Assembly: GCA_963846925.1 (NCBI GenBank) | Contig: CAWJXW010000010.1 | Location: 186,001-250,000, forward strand | From: JAQBQB01 sp963846925 | GTDB taxonomy: Bacteria; Gemmatimonadota; Gemmatimonadetes; Gemmatimonadales; Gemmatimonadaceae | Direction: 5' to 3' | DNA length: 64,000 nt | Made by a program: the position numbers and the translations under genes | The notes under the pieces: generated by a model | The model's input: only the letters and a program-made list of their open reading frames with translations | Told to the model about the DNA's origin: nothing | Databases searched by the model: none | Shown here: in pieces, positions 38,474 to 51,989 of the stretch | Numbering within the stretch: position 1 is the first letter of the stretch | Layout: every line of letters starts with the position of its first letter

Positions 38474-40002
38474 TCACTCGGGCCGCAGCGTAGGAAAGAG
38501 GATCACGTCGCGGATGTTGGGCGTGTTCGTGAGATACATGAACAACCGGTCCACGCCGATCCCGACTCCGCCCATCGGTGGCATCCCGTACTCCATCGCC
38601 CGCAGGTAGTCCTCGTCCACGCCGACGGCTTCCTCGTCGCCGGCGGCGCGCAGTGCCGCCTGCGCCTCCAGGCGGCGCCGCTGGTCGATCGGATCGTTCA
38701 ACTCGCTGAACGCGTTCGCCATCTCGCGCCCGCGCGCGAACAACTCGAACCGCTCCGTGAGCGCGGGGTTGCCGCGCTTCGGTTTCGCCAGCGGCGAGAG
38801 CTCGACCGGATAATCGACTACGAACGTCGGCGACACGATTTTCGATTCCACCAGGGTCTGGAACATCTCGTCGAGCACTTTCGGCCGGCTCATGGACTCC
38901 ACCTTCTGTACGCCGGCACGCCGCGCCGCGTTCCGAAGTTCCTCGTCGCCGAGCGCCGTGGCGTCGGCGCCCAGCGCGCGGTTGAGCGACGGGAACCATT
39001 CGACGCGAGGAAACGGCGGGTTCAGCTCGGGCACCGGCTCGGTGCCGTGCTCCACCGCGCCCTCCGTTGTCGGCGGCGACCAGACCGACTTGACCGCGGC
39101 CGCCGCCCGCGTCACGAGCGTCTCGACGCGCGACATCATTCCCGTATAGTCGGCGTACGCTTCGTAGAACTCGAGCATCGTGAACTCCGGATTGTGAGTC
39201 CGGTCGATCCCCTCGTTCCGGAAGTCGTGCCCGATCTCGTAAACCCGGTCGAACCCGCCCACGACCAGCCGCTTGAGATACAGCTCGTCGGCGATCCGCA
39301 GGTAGAGCGGCATCTCGAGCGTGTTGTGGTGCGTCGTGAACGGCCGCGCCAGCGCGCCGCCGTACAACGGCTGCAGCACGGGCGTCTCGACCTCGAGATA
39401 GTTCCACTCATCGAGCACGCGCCTGAACTCGGCCACCATCCTCGAGCGTGCGCGAAAGAGCGCTCGCACTTCGGGGTGCACGGCGAGATCGGCGTACCGC
39501 TGGCGATAGCGCTGTTCCGCGTCCGCGAAGCCGGAATGCCGCACCTTCACGCCGTCGACCTCTTCCTCTTTTCCGAAAGGCAACGGGCGCAGCGATTTCG
39601 CGAGAAGACAGACCTCGGTCACGCGCACGGTTACCTCACCGGTGCGCGTGCGAAAGAGCGGCCCCGTCACGCCGACGACGTCACCGATGTCGAACAGCTC
39701 GAGCGTCGAGTAGATCTCGTCGCCCAACGCGTCCTTCTTGAAGTAGAGCTGGATGCGCCCGCTCTCGTCGGCGAGGTGCGCGAACGTCGTCTTCCCGTGC
39801 GCGCGCCACGCCACGATCCGCCCCGCTACACGGACGACGTCGCCCTCGCTCTCCCCCCCTGATCCGCCGGGTGCAGGCGCACCGCGTCGGCCGCGGCGTG
39901 CGTGCGGTCGAATGCGTACGCGAACGGCTGCACGCCGCGCGCGACGAGCGCGTCGAGCTTCTCGCGTCGCGCGCGACGGACGAAGTTCGCTTCGTCGCTC
40001 AC
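38474..40002 (-). CDS. lysS: Lysyl-tRNA synthetase, class II (apparent 1-bp deletion)
   Basis: Class II aminoacyl-tRNA synthetase. After an N-terminal OB fold (VRVAGRIVAWRAHGKTTFAH), the catalytic core has motif 1 (FRRVLDEWNYLEVETPVLQP), motif 2 (YEIGHDFRNEGIDRTHNPEF) and motif 3 (GGVGIGVDRLFMYLT). The natural N-terminus lies in another frame: GTG at 40000-40002, SDEANFVRRARREKLDALVA. Adding one G/C base to the C7 run 39853-39859 joins both parts into 509 residues, the family length, and the GTG overlaps the prfB stop. As sequenced, the frame before that run is Arg-rich and not convincing. Confidence 0.93.
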
Positions 40003-41127
40003 GCGCCCCCCCCGTTCCCTCCGCGCGGCGCACCTGACGAAGTCAGGTACGCTTCGATGAACGGATCGATGTCCCCATCCATGATGCGCTGCACGTCGGG
40101 GATCTTCAGCTCGGTGCGGTGATCGTTCACCATCGTGTACGGCTGGAAGACGTAGCTGCGAATCTGGTTGCCGAAGCTCACGTCCGATTTCGTCGCGTCG
40201 AGCTCCGCTTTCTTCTTCGCCTGGCGCTCGGCCTCGAGCTGATAGAGTCGGTTCTTCAGCATCTTCATCGCCGTGCCTTTGTTCTTGTGCTGCGAGCGCT
40301 CCTGCTGCGACGACACGACGATTCCCGACGGGATGTGCGTGAGACGGACCGCGGAACTCGTCTTGTTCACGTGCTGTCCGCCCGCGCCCGACGCGCGGAA
40401 GACGTCCATCCTGATGTCCTCGTCGCGGATCTCGATGTTGATCTCTTCGTTGACGACCGGATACACGAACACCGACGCGAAGCTCGTGTGCCGCCGCGCC
40501 TGCGCGTCGAACGGAGAGATGCGCACGAGCCGGTGGACGCCGATCTCTGCCTTCAGAAACCCGAAGGCGTATGGACCTTTGATCTCGAGCACGGCGCCCT
40601 TGATGCCCGCCTCTTCGCCGTCGCTCATATCGAGGATTTCGATGGCGTAGCCTTTTCGCTCGGCCCAGCGCGTGTACATCCGCATGAGCATCGACGCCCA
40701 GTCCTGCGCCTCGGTTCCGCCTGCGCCCGCGCTGATCTCGAGCTGCGCGTCGCGGTGATCGTCGGGTCCGGCGAGAAGCGAGCGAAGGCGGAATGCCTCG
40801 ATCTCGGGCCCCAGCGCCGCCACGTCGCGATCGAGCTCGGAGGCCATTTCGGCGTCCGGCTCCGACTGCAGCATCCCCTCGAGCTCACGCGCGCTCTCGA
40901 TCCGGGCGCAAATCGAGTCGAACGGCTCGACCCATACTTTGACGGACTTTATCTGTTGCACCGCGGCCTGTGCCGCCTGCTGGTCGTTCCAGAACCCCGG
41001 CGCCGCCATGCGCTCCTCGAGCGAGCGAAGCACCTCGCGCTTTGCGTCGAGGTCAAAGGTACCTCCGCAGCTCCGCCAATCGCTCGGCGTATTGCCGCAG
41101 CTGGCGTGCTCGCTCGCTTTCCGCCAT
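39999..41127 (-). CDS. prfB: Peptide chain release factor 2, with programmed +1 frameshift
   Basis: Release factor recognising UAA and UGA. Translation starts at ATG 41125-41127, reads 24 codons to an in-frame TGA (41053-41055) and must shift +1 to continue as DLDAKREVLRSLEERM. The total is 375 residues. The tripeptide specificity region contains SGIVVSSQQERSQHKNKG and the peptidyl-transferase GGQ motif is ASGAGGQHVNKTSSAVRL. RF2 autoregulates this shift. Its stop overlaps lysS; the prfB-lysS order is common in bacteria. Confidence 0.97.
41052..41066 (-). promoter_or_regulatory. Programmed +1 frameshift signal of prfB
   Basis: The minus strand reads GGAGGTACCTTTGAC: a Shine-Dalgarno-like GGAGG, a 3-base spacer, and the slippery CTT TGA C. 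Slow decoding of TGA when RF2 is scarce lets the ribosome slip from CTT to TTT and read GAC. This is the same arrangement as in E. coli prfB. Confidence 0.95.
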
Positions 41128-41249
41128 CGGTCGTTCTCCCGGGTATGAGACGAGCCGTCCCGCGGTCGCGACGGACGGCTCGCACGTGATCCCCCCCCTC
41201 ACACCTTGTCAACCTAGCGCCACCTCCCGGTCGGCGCAGGTCCGGCGCC
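41128..41249 (-). promoter_or_regulatory. prfB leader: hairpin and possible promoter
   Basis: Between the zinc-ribbon gene and prfB. A 9-bp stem (GAGCCGTCC/GGACGGCTC, 41152-41181) sits just upstream of the prfB start. A TTGACA hexamer at 41207-41212 (minus strand) could be a -35 element, but no convincing -10 follows at the right distance. The hairpin lacks a T-run, so it is not a clear terminator. Confidence 0.4.
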
Positions 41250-42287
41250 TCAGAAGATCCGCTGTCCTCCGGCGAGAATGTCGTTCAGTGCGTCTTGGAA
41301 GTGCGTCGTCGATTCGGCGAAGTCGCGGCCGACCTGCTCGACGTACTCTTCCTGAGACTTCTTGATCTCGTCGCGAAAAAGCTCGCGCAGCGTTCCGTCG
41401 CGAAGGCCTTCGTCGCGCCGCTGCGGGAAGTACGTCACCAGATCGGACACGAGCGCGCGCGCCAGGCGCCGCGCCTTCGCGTTCGGGTCGTTGGCGAGAA
41501 ACGGGTTGATCGGCGCGCGCGTCGGCGTAGACGGCGACCCAGTGGCCGTCGCGCTGGGCGGCGGCGCTGAGGGTGACACGGGTCGGGCCGGGGCGATCGG
41601 CGTCGCGGGTCGCGGCGGGGTGCTCTGCGCGGGTCTCACCGCAGGACGCGGCGCGCCACCCGGCGCGATCGACGGAGGCACGGGCATCGCGCCGGACGGC
41701 CGAGGCGCCAGAGGCGGACGCTGAGCGCCCGCGGGCCCGGCGAATGGCGGCTGAGCCGGACGTGGTACCGATGATGCCGGCGGTGTCGTCGGCCCCCCCG
41801 CCCGCGCCGCGAAGACCACCGGCCGCGAGGAAGGCACCGACGGAATCGCCGCGGACGCGGCCGGCGCGGCGGGAGGCGCCGGCGGCGCCTGGCTTGCTGC
41901 CGGTCGTTGCGCTGGGGAGGCGGACGTCGCCGGCCGCGAAGCCGGCGTTGGAAACGGTATCGCCGCGGCCGGTGTCGACGCCGCCGCCGGAGTCGCGATC
42001 GCGGGGCGAGGTGGCGGCGTTGGCGTGGGAGCCAGCCGCGGCGCGGTCGGAGAAGTAGATGCCGGTGCCGGCGTCGGCACTGAACTCGGCGCGAGGATAG
42101 GCGCCGGAGCGCCAAGCGACATGGGTGTCGCCGTCGGCGAGGGCGCGAACTCTTCCTCGATCGGAGCGCCCGCCCCGACGATGATGACGCCGCCGCACAC
42201 GGAACAGCGCGCGCGGACGCCGCCCGACGGCACCTTCGCCGGATCGACGCGGAACACCGAGTTGCATTCCGGACACGAAACGTTCAC
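41250..42287 (-). CDS. Zinc-ribbon protein with long Pro/Ala linker and conserved C-terminal domain
   Basis: 345 residues. The first ~35 carry an MJ0042-type zinc ribbon (CPECNSVF, CSVCGG). Residues ~50-245 are a low-complexity linker rich in Pro, Ala, Thr and Ser. The last ~95 form a helical domain (NPNAKARRLARALVSDLVTY, REEL-like REL-FRDEIKKS) that looks conserved rather than disordered. Such zinc-ribbon/Pro-rich proteins occur in delta-proteobacteria and Gemmatimonadota; no function is known to me. Start GTG 42285-42287 overlaps the stop of the GGDEF gene. The composition implies a flexible tether between an N-terminal binding module and a C-terminal effector or docking domain. Confidence 0.7.
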   Translation of the reverse strand: MNVSCPECNSVFRVDPAKVPSGGVRARCSVCGGVIIVGAGAPIEEEFAPSPTATPMSLGAPAPILAPSSVPTPAPASTSPTAPRLAPTPTPPPRPAIATPAAASTPAAAIPFPTPASRPATSASPAQRPAASQAPPAPPAAPAASAAIPSVPSSRPVVFAARAGGPTTPPASSVPRPAQPPFAGPAGAQRPPLAPRPSGAMPVPPSIAPGGAPRPAVRPAQSTPPRPATPIAPARPVSPSAPPPSATATGSPSTPTRAPINPFLANDPNAKARRLARALVSDLVTYFPQRRDEGLRDGTLRELFRDEIKKSQEEYVEQVGRDFAESTTHFQDALNDILAGGQRIF

Positions 42288-43336
42288 TTGACCTTTTTTC
42301 CTCCACTTTCGGATCGAGCGCTTCCTTCCGCCTCTCCCCCTCCACTGCCCGCGACGCCGCCGTGCGACAGCGAGCGCTCCGGCTCTCCGGGGCGCTCGGT
42401 CACGGCGTCGGTGCGGCGGTCGATCGAATACACTGAACCGGGCAACGTCTTCGCGTAGCTCTTCATCTCGGTCGCCAGCGCGCTCACTTGCGCCGCGTGA
42501 CCGAACCGGCGCCGTTCGTTGGTCACCACCCCGATCGAGACCGTCATCAATGGTACGCGGTGAAGCTGGCCTCGGCGATCCTTGCCGAAGAAGTAGCCTG
42601 CCCGCCGGTCCTGCTCGGAGTACTGGTACGGAATGAGAGTATCGAAGATCGAAACGATCTCCTCGCACACGGCGTTCACGTCCGGAAGCGGCACGATGAA
42701 AATGAAATCGTCGCCGCCGATGTGACCGACGAATCCCTGCTCGTGACAGTGACCCTTCACCACGTCGTGGAGGATCTGCGCGAGAATCCTGATGACGCGA
42801 TCCCCTTCGTGGTAAGAGTATCGGTCGTTGAACTCCTTGAAGTGATCGAGGTCGGCGTAGCAGGCGGCGAACAGGGCGCCCGAGTCGAGGCGGCGAGCGA
42901 TGTCTCCTTCGATTTCCACCGCGCCGGGGAGGCGTGTGGATGGATGCACGTACAAGTCCCGGTCCGACCGTCGCAGAACGGCCGCCAGCCGCACGGAGAC
43001 CTCGTTCGGCGAAATACCGTCGCGAATGACTTCGTCGGCGCCGGCCTCGAACGCGGCCCGGAAAATCGAGGTGTCGTCCGCGACGAGCACGACGGCTGGC
43101 ACGATGCCCGTATACGAGTCCGACTTGAGCCGACGCAGCGCGTCGAGAATTCGCGGCGTGGCGACGCGCGCGTCGAATACCACCACGCGCGGACGGCTTC
43201 GGAGGGCGATCGACATGAGCGCGTCGACGTCGGTGAGCGCGACGATGGGAACGTCCAGCACCGCGAGCCACCGGTCGATGGACTCGAGCGGTGCGGCGCC
43301 TTCGCCGGAGAACAGGATCGCGCTAACGGTTGCCAC
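42284..43336 (-). CDS. Receiver-like / GGDEF-domain protein
   Basis: 350 residues. The N-terminal ~125 resemble a CheY-like receiver fold (RPRVVVFDARVATPRILDAL with the Asp phosphorylation candidate, FEAGADEVIRDGISPNEVSV). The C-terminal half is a diguanylate-cyclase-type domain with the substrate-site HIGGDDFIFIVP, ADLDHFKEFNDRYSYHEGD and SIGVVTNERRRFG. GGDDF in place of GGDEF/GGEEF may reduce or keep cyclase activity; unclear by eye. It could synthesise c-di-GMP or act as a GTP-binding regulator. The Arg/Ser/Gly-rich C-terminal tail is unusual. It is translationally coupled to the zinc-ribbon gene. Confidence 0.8.
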   Translation of the reverse strand: MATVSAILFSGEGAAPLESIDRWLAVLDVPIVALTDVDALMSIALRSRPRVVVFDARVATPRILDALRRLKSDSYTGIVPAVVLVADDTSIFRAAFEAGADEVIRDGISPNEVSVRLAAVLRRSDRDLYVHPSTRLPGAVEIEGDIARRLDSGALFAACYADLDHFKEFNDRYSYHEGDRVIRILAQILHDVVKGHCHEQGFVGHIGGDDFIFIVPLPDVNAVCEEIVSIFDTLIPYQYSEQDRRAGYFFGKDRRGQLHRVPLMTVSIGVVTNERRRFGHAAQVSALATEMKSYAKTLPGSVYSIDRRTDAVTERPGEPERSLSHGGVAGSGGGEAEGSARSESGGKKVK

Positions 43337-44324
43337 TCTGTTGCGTCGTCGGCGGGTTGGAGCGGCGTGAAGAAGCGCGCCCGTCGCAGGCGCGAACTCG
43401 GATCAAATCAAACGAAGACGCGCGGACAGTTCCAGCACCCGCCCGCGATTCAGCGCCGTCATCCGGATGACACCGGTCACCAGCGCACGCTCGCACTGAA
43501 CGACGCGCCCGGGCGTCCTTCCCCCCGGTTTCAGGACGAATCTGCAACCGGAACGTCGCGAACGCGTCGACCATGCTCAGCACGTGGTTCGCGGCGATGA
43601 AGAGAAGATCCTGGACCGCGGCGTGCGCCGCGTCGTTGCGCTTGTCGGTCGTCCGGATGAACTGGTCGTACTGGAGCTGCGCGTTCCGCCACGACCATTG
43701 GAAGTTCGGCTTGATCGCCTGGGTCTGGTACGCGGCGAGCGCGGCGTTCGTCGTCGCGTTCGTCGCCAGCAGCTGCTGCCACAGGTGGCCGTTGTAGGTC
43801 AGCGTGTCGGTCTCGGGAGCCACCGATCCGTTGTTGCTCATGGAATAGACACCACTCTCGAGAAAGTCTCGCATGTTCTCGTAGTAGGTCCAGCCGCCGT
43901 CGGGCGGCGCGGTCGAGAAGTGAGACCGCGCGACCGTGCGCGCGATCGCCTTGAACGCCGCCTCTTGCTGCGACTGCTCGTGCCAGCTCTTGCTGAGCCG
44001 CCACCAGCCGACCAGTTCCGCCGCGGTGTAGACGATGAAGCGTTGGTTGCCGAGGGCGAGCTGTCCGCTTCCCGGAACGATGGCCGACGCGATCGGCGCG
44101 AGACGCCGGAGACCGACGTCCGACATGACCGGCGCGGTGCGCCGGACCGAATCGACTCGAAACGTCAGCGTCGAGTCGGGCGCCGGGCGGTCGGCCCGCG
44201 TCACGCCGGCGGGCGCTCCCCCGGCGACGCCCTGCGCGCGACCGGGCACCGCGAAGCGCGCGGTGATCCCGAGCGCGAGCGACGACATCGCGGCGATCCG
44301 CCAGACGGTCCGCATCGGGGTCAA
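43323..44324 (-). CDS. DUF5683-like secreted/membrane protein (probable frameshift near the end)
   Basis: After a signal peptide (IAAMSSLALGITARFAVPGRAQG) comes LAPIASAIVPGSGQLALGNQ, the glycine-rich hairpin typical of DUF5683-type envelope proteins, then helical sequence with ATNATTNAALAAYQTQAIKP. After RPETGG the frame turns Arg-rich and unconvincing. Adding one base to the C6 run at 43521-43526 gives GRPGASFSASVRW and a stop at 43477-43479, a plausible barrel-like ending and 282 residues. The start is TTG at 44322-44324 (overlapping the PorV-like gene stop) or ATG at 44313-44315. The function is unknown. Confidence 0.6.
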   Translation of the reverse strand: MTPMRTVWRIAAMSSLALGITARFAVPGRAQGVAGGAPAGVTRADRPAPDSTLTFRVDSVRRTAPVMSDVGLRRLAPIASAIVPGSGQLALGNQRFIVYTAAELVGWWRLSKSWHEQSQQEAAFKAIARTVARSHFSTAPPDGGWTYYENMRDFLESGVYSMSNNGSVAPETDTLTYNGHLWQQLLATNATTNAALAAYQTQAIKPNFQWSWRNAQLQYDQFIRTTDKRNDAAHAAVQDLLFIAANHVLSMVDAFATFRLQIRPETGGKDARARRSVRACAGDRCHPDDGAESRAGAGTVRASSFDLIRVRACDGRASSRRSNPPTTQQSGNR

Positions 44325-45337
44325 TAGAGATATCTCAACGCGACGTACGTGGGCGTCACGCCGGACTGTTGGCTGACGTCGTTCAGCATGCGCGCGAAGT
44401 CGATGTGCAGCTTCCCCGTCGAGATCCCCGCGCCGAACGTGAGCCCCGATCCCGTCGGGCCATTCGCGACGTAGCCTCCGCGCAGCTGATACCGTTCCAT
44501 GAACGATACCTCACCGCCGAGGTTGAGCCCCGGCGTGCCGGCGTCCGAAAGTCGCCACACAAGATCGGCGGCAGCGCGCACCCGCACGTCCTTCGGCAAC
44601 TGCGCCAACTTCGGCGCGGCGGCGAAGCCCAGATACAGCCGGCCGGGGAGCGCGTCCGCCTGGGGCGTGTCGTTCACCTGCAGCTTGAAGCCGACGTTCC
44701 GAACCGCGGCGCCGACAGTGAAGACGGAGTCGTCGGTCACCAGATACTGGGCCCCGAGATCCAGCGCGCCCGTTTGCGGCGATGGCGTATTGCCGATCGT
44801 GAATGAGCAATCGCCCGTGCACGGGAAGCCGATTCGCAGGAGCTTCGCGGTCAGGCCGAGCGCGAACCGGTCGCCGAACGGCGCCGCGAAGGTAGCGGCG
44901 AGGATCGTCCCCGTCTGCGCGAATTTGCCGGTCAGCTGCTGCGTCGAGTCGGCGGCGTCCTGCTCGCCGTAGTTCAGGTAGCGGAGGCTGAGTCCCACCG
45001 CTCCCACGCGCGGCACGCCGTAGATGACCGAGACTCCGAGATCGGCGCCCGTTTGCGTCGCGAGCGTCTGAGTGATCTGCATCGACGCTTCGCGCGGACC
45101 GCGCGCGATCAAGGCGGGATTCCACCAGAGCGCGTCGGAGCCCACGGCCAGCGCGGTTCCCGCCTGACCCATTCCCACCGTACGCGCGCCGATCGGGAGC
45201 AGAAAGTCCAAACCACCCTGCGCTCCATTCCCGCTCTGCGCGCGCGCGGAGCGGGGGAAGGCCATGGCGGCGACGACCAACGACACCCACAAGAGGCGGC
45301 CGCGGCGGAACGACAGCCGACGACGCGCGGAGACCAA
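44321..45337 (-). CDS. PorV/PorQ-like outer-membrane barrel protein
   Basis: ~338 residues. After a signal peptide (LLWVSLVVAAMAFPRSARAQ) comes GGLDFLLPIGARTVGMGQAG, then TALAVGSDALWWNPAL, the hallmark opening of the PorV/UPF0164 family. Successive amphipathic strands follow to LHIDFARMLND and the C-terminal ALRYLY, fitting a beta-barrel. In Bacteroidota PorV assists type IX secretion, but the family is broader and no other T9SS gene is in the window. The start is probably TTG at 45335-45337, 5 bp after the Trm112-like stop. Confidence 0.75.
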   Translation of the reverse strand: MVSARRRLSFRRGRLLWVSLVVAAMAFPRSARAQSGNGAQGGLDFLLPIGARTVGMGQAGTALAVGSDALWWNPALIARGPREASMQITQTLATQTGADLGVSVIYGVPRVGAVGLSLRYLNYGEQDAADSTQQLTGKFAQTGTILAATFAAPFGDRFALGLTAKLLRIGFPCTGDCSFTIGNTPSPQTGALDLGAQYLVTDDSVFTVGAAVRNVGFKLQVNDTPQADALPGRLYLGFAAAPKLAQLPKDVRVRAAADLVWRLSDAGTPGLNLGGEVSFMERYQLRGGYVANGPTGSGLTFGAGISTGKLHIDFARMLNDVSQQSGVTPTYVALRYLY

Positions 45338-45342
45338 CTTCG

Positions 45343-45516
45343 TCAGAACGGCGTCGCCTCGTCGATGAGCATGACTGGAATCCCGTCGCGCACGGCGTAA
45401 CGCAGCCGGCACTTGTGACAGACGAGCACCGATTCGGTCTCGACGAATTCGAGATCGCCCTTGCACTTCGGGCAGACGAGAATGGCGAGCAGTTGCTCGG
45501 GTGGACGCGTTGTCAT
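45343..45516 (-). CDS. Trm112-like zinc-ribbon small protein
   Basis: 57 residues with the Trm112/YcaR pattern: LLAILVCPKCKGDLEFVE, VLVCHKCRLRYAVRDG and IPVMLIDEA. YcaR-type proteins are small partners of methyltransferases and lipid-A genes in bacteria; the specific client here is unknown. The ATG overlaps the era stop (ATGA). Confidence 0.88.
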   Translation of the reverse strand: MTTRPPEQLLAILVCPKCKGDLEFVETESVLVCHKCRLRYAVRDGIPVMLIDEATPF

Positions 45517-46469
45517 GGGGATCTGTCCTCGGGAATCGTGTAACCAAGACGCGCGAGCGCGCTCGGATTGCGTCGCCAGTTCGGTAGGACCTTGACCCAC
45601 AGGTCGAGGTAAACGGGCGACCCCACGAGCGTCTCGATCTTGCGGCGGGCGTCGCGCCCAATGTCGCGAATCCGCCGGCCCCCCGAGCCGATGAGGATGC
45701 GCTTTTGACTGTCGCGCTCGACATGGAGGACCGCTCGAATGTACACCGGCGTTTGCGATTCTCGGAACTCCTCGATGACGCACGCCACGCCGTATGGCAA
45801 CTCTTCGTCGAGCTGCTCGAACGCGGTCTCACGGACCAGCTCGGCTGCAAAGAATCTCACCGTCTGGGTGCTGAGCTCGTCTTCCGGGTAGAGAAAAGGG
45901 CTCTCGGGAAGAAGCGACGCAAGGCGAGCGACGAGCGCGTCGATGCCCTCTCCGGTAACGGCGCTGACGAGGGCAGCGTCGGGCATGCGGTCCGCCAGAG
46001 CCGTGCGGTCGGACGAGCGGAGGAGATCGAGCTTGTTCATCGCCAGCACGATCGGCGCCCGCGGCGGGTGGTCGAGACCGGCCACCGAGGCGAGGGGCTC
46101 CGGCTCTCCGGCCGTGGCATCGACGAGGTAGAGGATGATGTCGGCGTCGCGCAGCGCGGCGAGCGCCGTCGCGCGCATGGAACGCTGGAGCGCGTAGCGC
46201 GGATCGAGGAGGCCCGGAGTGTCCAGGAGCACGATCTGCGCATCGGCAGTGGAGTGGATGCCGACAATGCGGTCGCGCGTGGACTGCGGTTTGGGACTCA
46301 CGATCGCGAGCTTTTCGCCGACGATGCGATTGAGCAGCGTCGACTTGCCCGCGTTGGGTTTTCCGGCGACGGTGACGATTCCCGCTCGAGGCACAGAAGG
46401 TAGGAAGAAGGCGCTGGACGGCGGGACGGCTCGACGGCGATCCGGTCGATCGGTTGTCACGGCCGTCAA
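45513..46469 (-). CDS. era: GTPase Era
   Basis: 16S-binding GTPase for 30S maturation. The G domain has VAGKPNAGKSTLLNRIVGEK, the switch DTPGLLDPRYALQ and NKLD; the C-terminal KH domain has LIGSGGRRIRDIGRDARRKI and YLDLWVKVLPNWR. 318 residues with an N-terminal extension beyond the usual ~300. The start is uncertain: TTG at 46467-46469, GTG at 46458-46460, or a later site. Its position beside the rRNA operon is fitting but may be chance. Confidence 0.95.
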   Translation of the reverse strand: MTAVTTDRPDRRRAVPPSSAFFLPSVPRAGIVTVAGKPNAGKSTLLNRIVGEKLAIVSPKPQSTRDRIVGIHSTADAQIVLLDTPGLLDPRYALQRSMRATALAALRDADIILYLVDATAGEPEPLASVAGLDHPPRAPIVLAMNKLDLLRSSDRTALADRMPDAALVSAVTGEGIDALVARLASLLPESPFLYPEDELSTQTVRFFAAELVRETAFEQLDEELPYGVACVIEEFRESQTPVYIRAVLHVERDSQKRILIGSGGRRIRDIGRDARRKIETLVGSPVYLDLWVKVLPNWRRNPSALARLGYTIPEDRSP

Positions 46470-46495
46470 GCCGTCGAGCGTTAGTCTGGATAAAC

Positions 46496-46530
46496 AAATG
46501 CCTCAGCCGAAAGGCTGAGGCATTTGAAGG
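46496..46530 (-). terminator. rRNA operon terminator
   Basis: AAATGCCTCAGCC and GGCTGAGGCATTT form a perfect 13-bp stem around a GAAA/TTTC tetraloop, 36 bp past the 5S gene. On the minus strand it continues TTTATCC. Strong intrinsic terminator for the 16S-23S-5S transcript. Confidence 0.88.
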
Positions 46531-46560
46531 TCAGCGACCGGGTGGTCGGAGACCAGGGGG

Positions 46561-46677
46561 TGCCGGCGACGGCCTACTCTCCCGCGCTCTCGCGAGCGGA
46601 GTACCATCGGCGCTGTAGGGCTTAACGATCGTGTTCGGAATGGGAACGAGTGTGGCCCCTACGCTCTAGTCGCCAGC
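46561..46677 (-). rRNA. rrf: 5S ribosomal RNA
   Basis: 117 nt on the minus strand. The ends GCTGGCGAC and GTCGCCGGC pair as helix I, and the loop region CCATTCCGAACACG is the conserved 5S core. Confidence 0.95.
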
Positions 46678-46820
46678 GAAATCGGTTGTCAAAAGCACGA
46701 CAAATAAAGAAGAAAGGAATGACGACGGAGGATTTGGTAGATGGTATTTATGGATCTTCAATCAAGATCGTACGTTCTGCTTGCAGGTGCTTGGTCCCCA
46801 GTGGCGGAAAGCCATTGGGA

Positions 46821-49783
<2,963 letters not shown>

Positions 49784-50069
49784 AAAGCTGATATTGTAGC
49801 AAGCAGATTACGCGCGATCTTTTCAGATCAATTTACGAGTGACAATCATTTCTAAAAAACGAAATAGAGAGTCTCTCTTCAGATTCACAAATCCGCGATC
49901 TACCAAATCCATCCGTTGTCAAACAGCGTCGACGCTCGCGACCTCGCAAGGCCGGGCGTCTAAGCGAAAATCAAACGTGGGAAGAGAGATGTACGAGACG
50001 AGCGACTTACGGACTCTTTCAGTCACACGGATACGCCGAAGCGCACCGGGACCTACTCGACAGTTCCGT
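49784..50069 (-). other. 16S-23S spacer without tRNA genes
   Basis: 286-bp internal transcribed spacer. I looked for the usual tRNA-Ile and tRNA-Ala and found no cloverleaf or GTTCRA T-loop. It contains only AT-richer sequence and short hairpins suited to processing. Confidence 0.8.
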
Positions 50070-51594
<1,525 letters not shown>

Positions 51595-51813
51595 AGTATT
51601 TGACTAGCTCGTTCAGACTCCGCTGTCTCACGCTGTCGCTTTCGCTTGAGCGAAGACAGCGCGTCCGAATCACGAAATGTTCAGGTTGAACTCTCCCCGC
51701 GCGCCCCGAACGAGCACGCGGATCAGCGAGTTCGCCTCGCACATCCGTTCTTCCCACGTTCGATTATCAATCAGCGATTGCAATAAACCTGTCGCAAACC
51801 GCGACAGCCTTTA

Positions 51814-51842
51814 ATTGTATCCGCGCGTAACGCTTGCGTCAA
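51814..51842 (-). promoter_or_regulatory. Proximal rRNA promoter
   Basis: On the minus strand, -35 TTGACG (51837-51842) and -10 TACAAT (51814-51819) are separated by exactly 17 bp. This is an almost consensus housekeeping-sigma promoter about 220 bp upstream of mature 16S. Confidence 0.85.
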
Positions 51843-51960
51843 GCGCGAATGCAGAATTTTTCGAGGGTTTCCTACCCGCCGTTTCGCTCTCCCGGCGCCA
51901 CTCGCACACTGTCCTGACGGACTCGTGCGACGCGTTCTCCCAGGTTCTCGGCGGGCCTTG

Positions 51961-51989
51961 ATTCTACCTACGGATCACCGCCGAAACAA
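51961..51989 (-). promoter_or_regulatory. Possible distal rRNA promoter
   Basis: Minus strand: TTGTTT (51984-51989), 17-bp spacer, TAGAAT (51961-51966). The -10 is good, the -35 weak. Tandem rRNA promoters are common, which supports it. Confidence 0.4.

Noticed and set aside
41450..42150. Pro/Ala-rich region as a tandem repeat or CRISPR-like array
   Set aside because: It is low-complexity coding sequence without regular repeat-spacer periodicity; no CRISPR array is seen anywhere in the window.
44321..45337. Evidence for a type IX secretion system from the PorV-like protein
   Set aside because: Only the PorV-like barrel is present; no sov/porU/porK-N genes or T9SS C-terminal signal domains are visible here.
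49784..50069. Spacer tRNA genes
   Set aside because: No T-loop GTTCRANNC or anticodon arm could be found on either strand.
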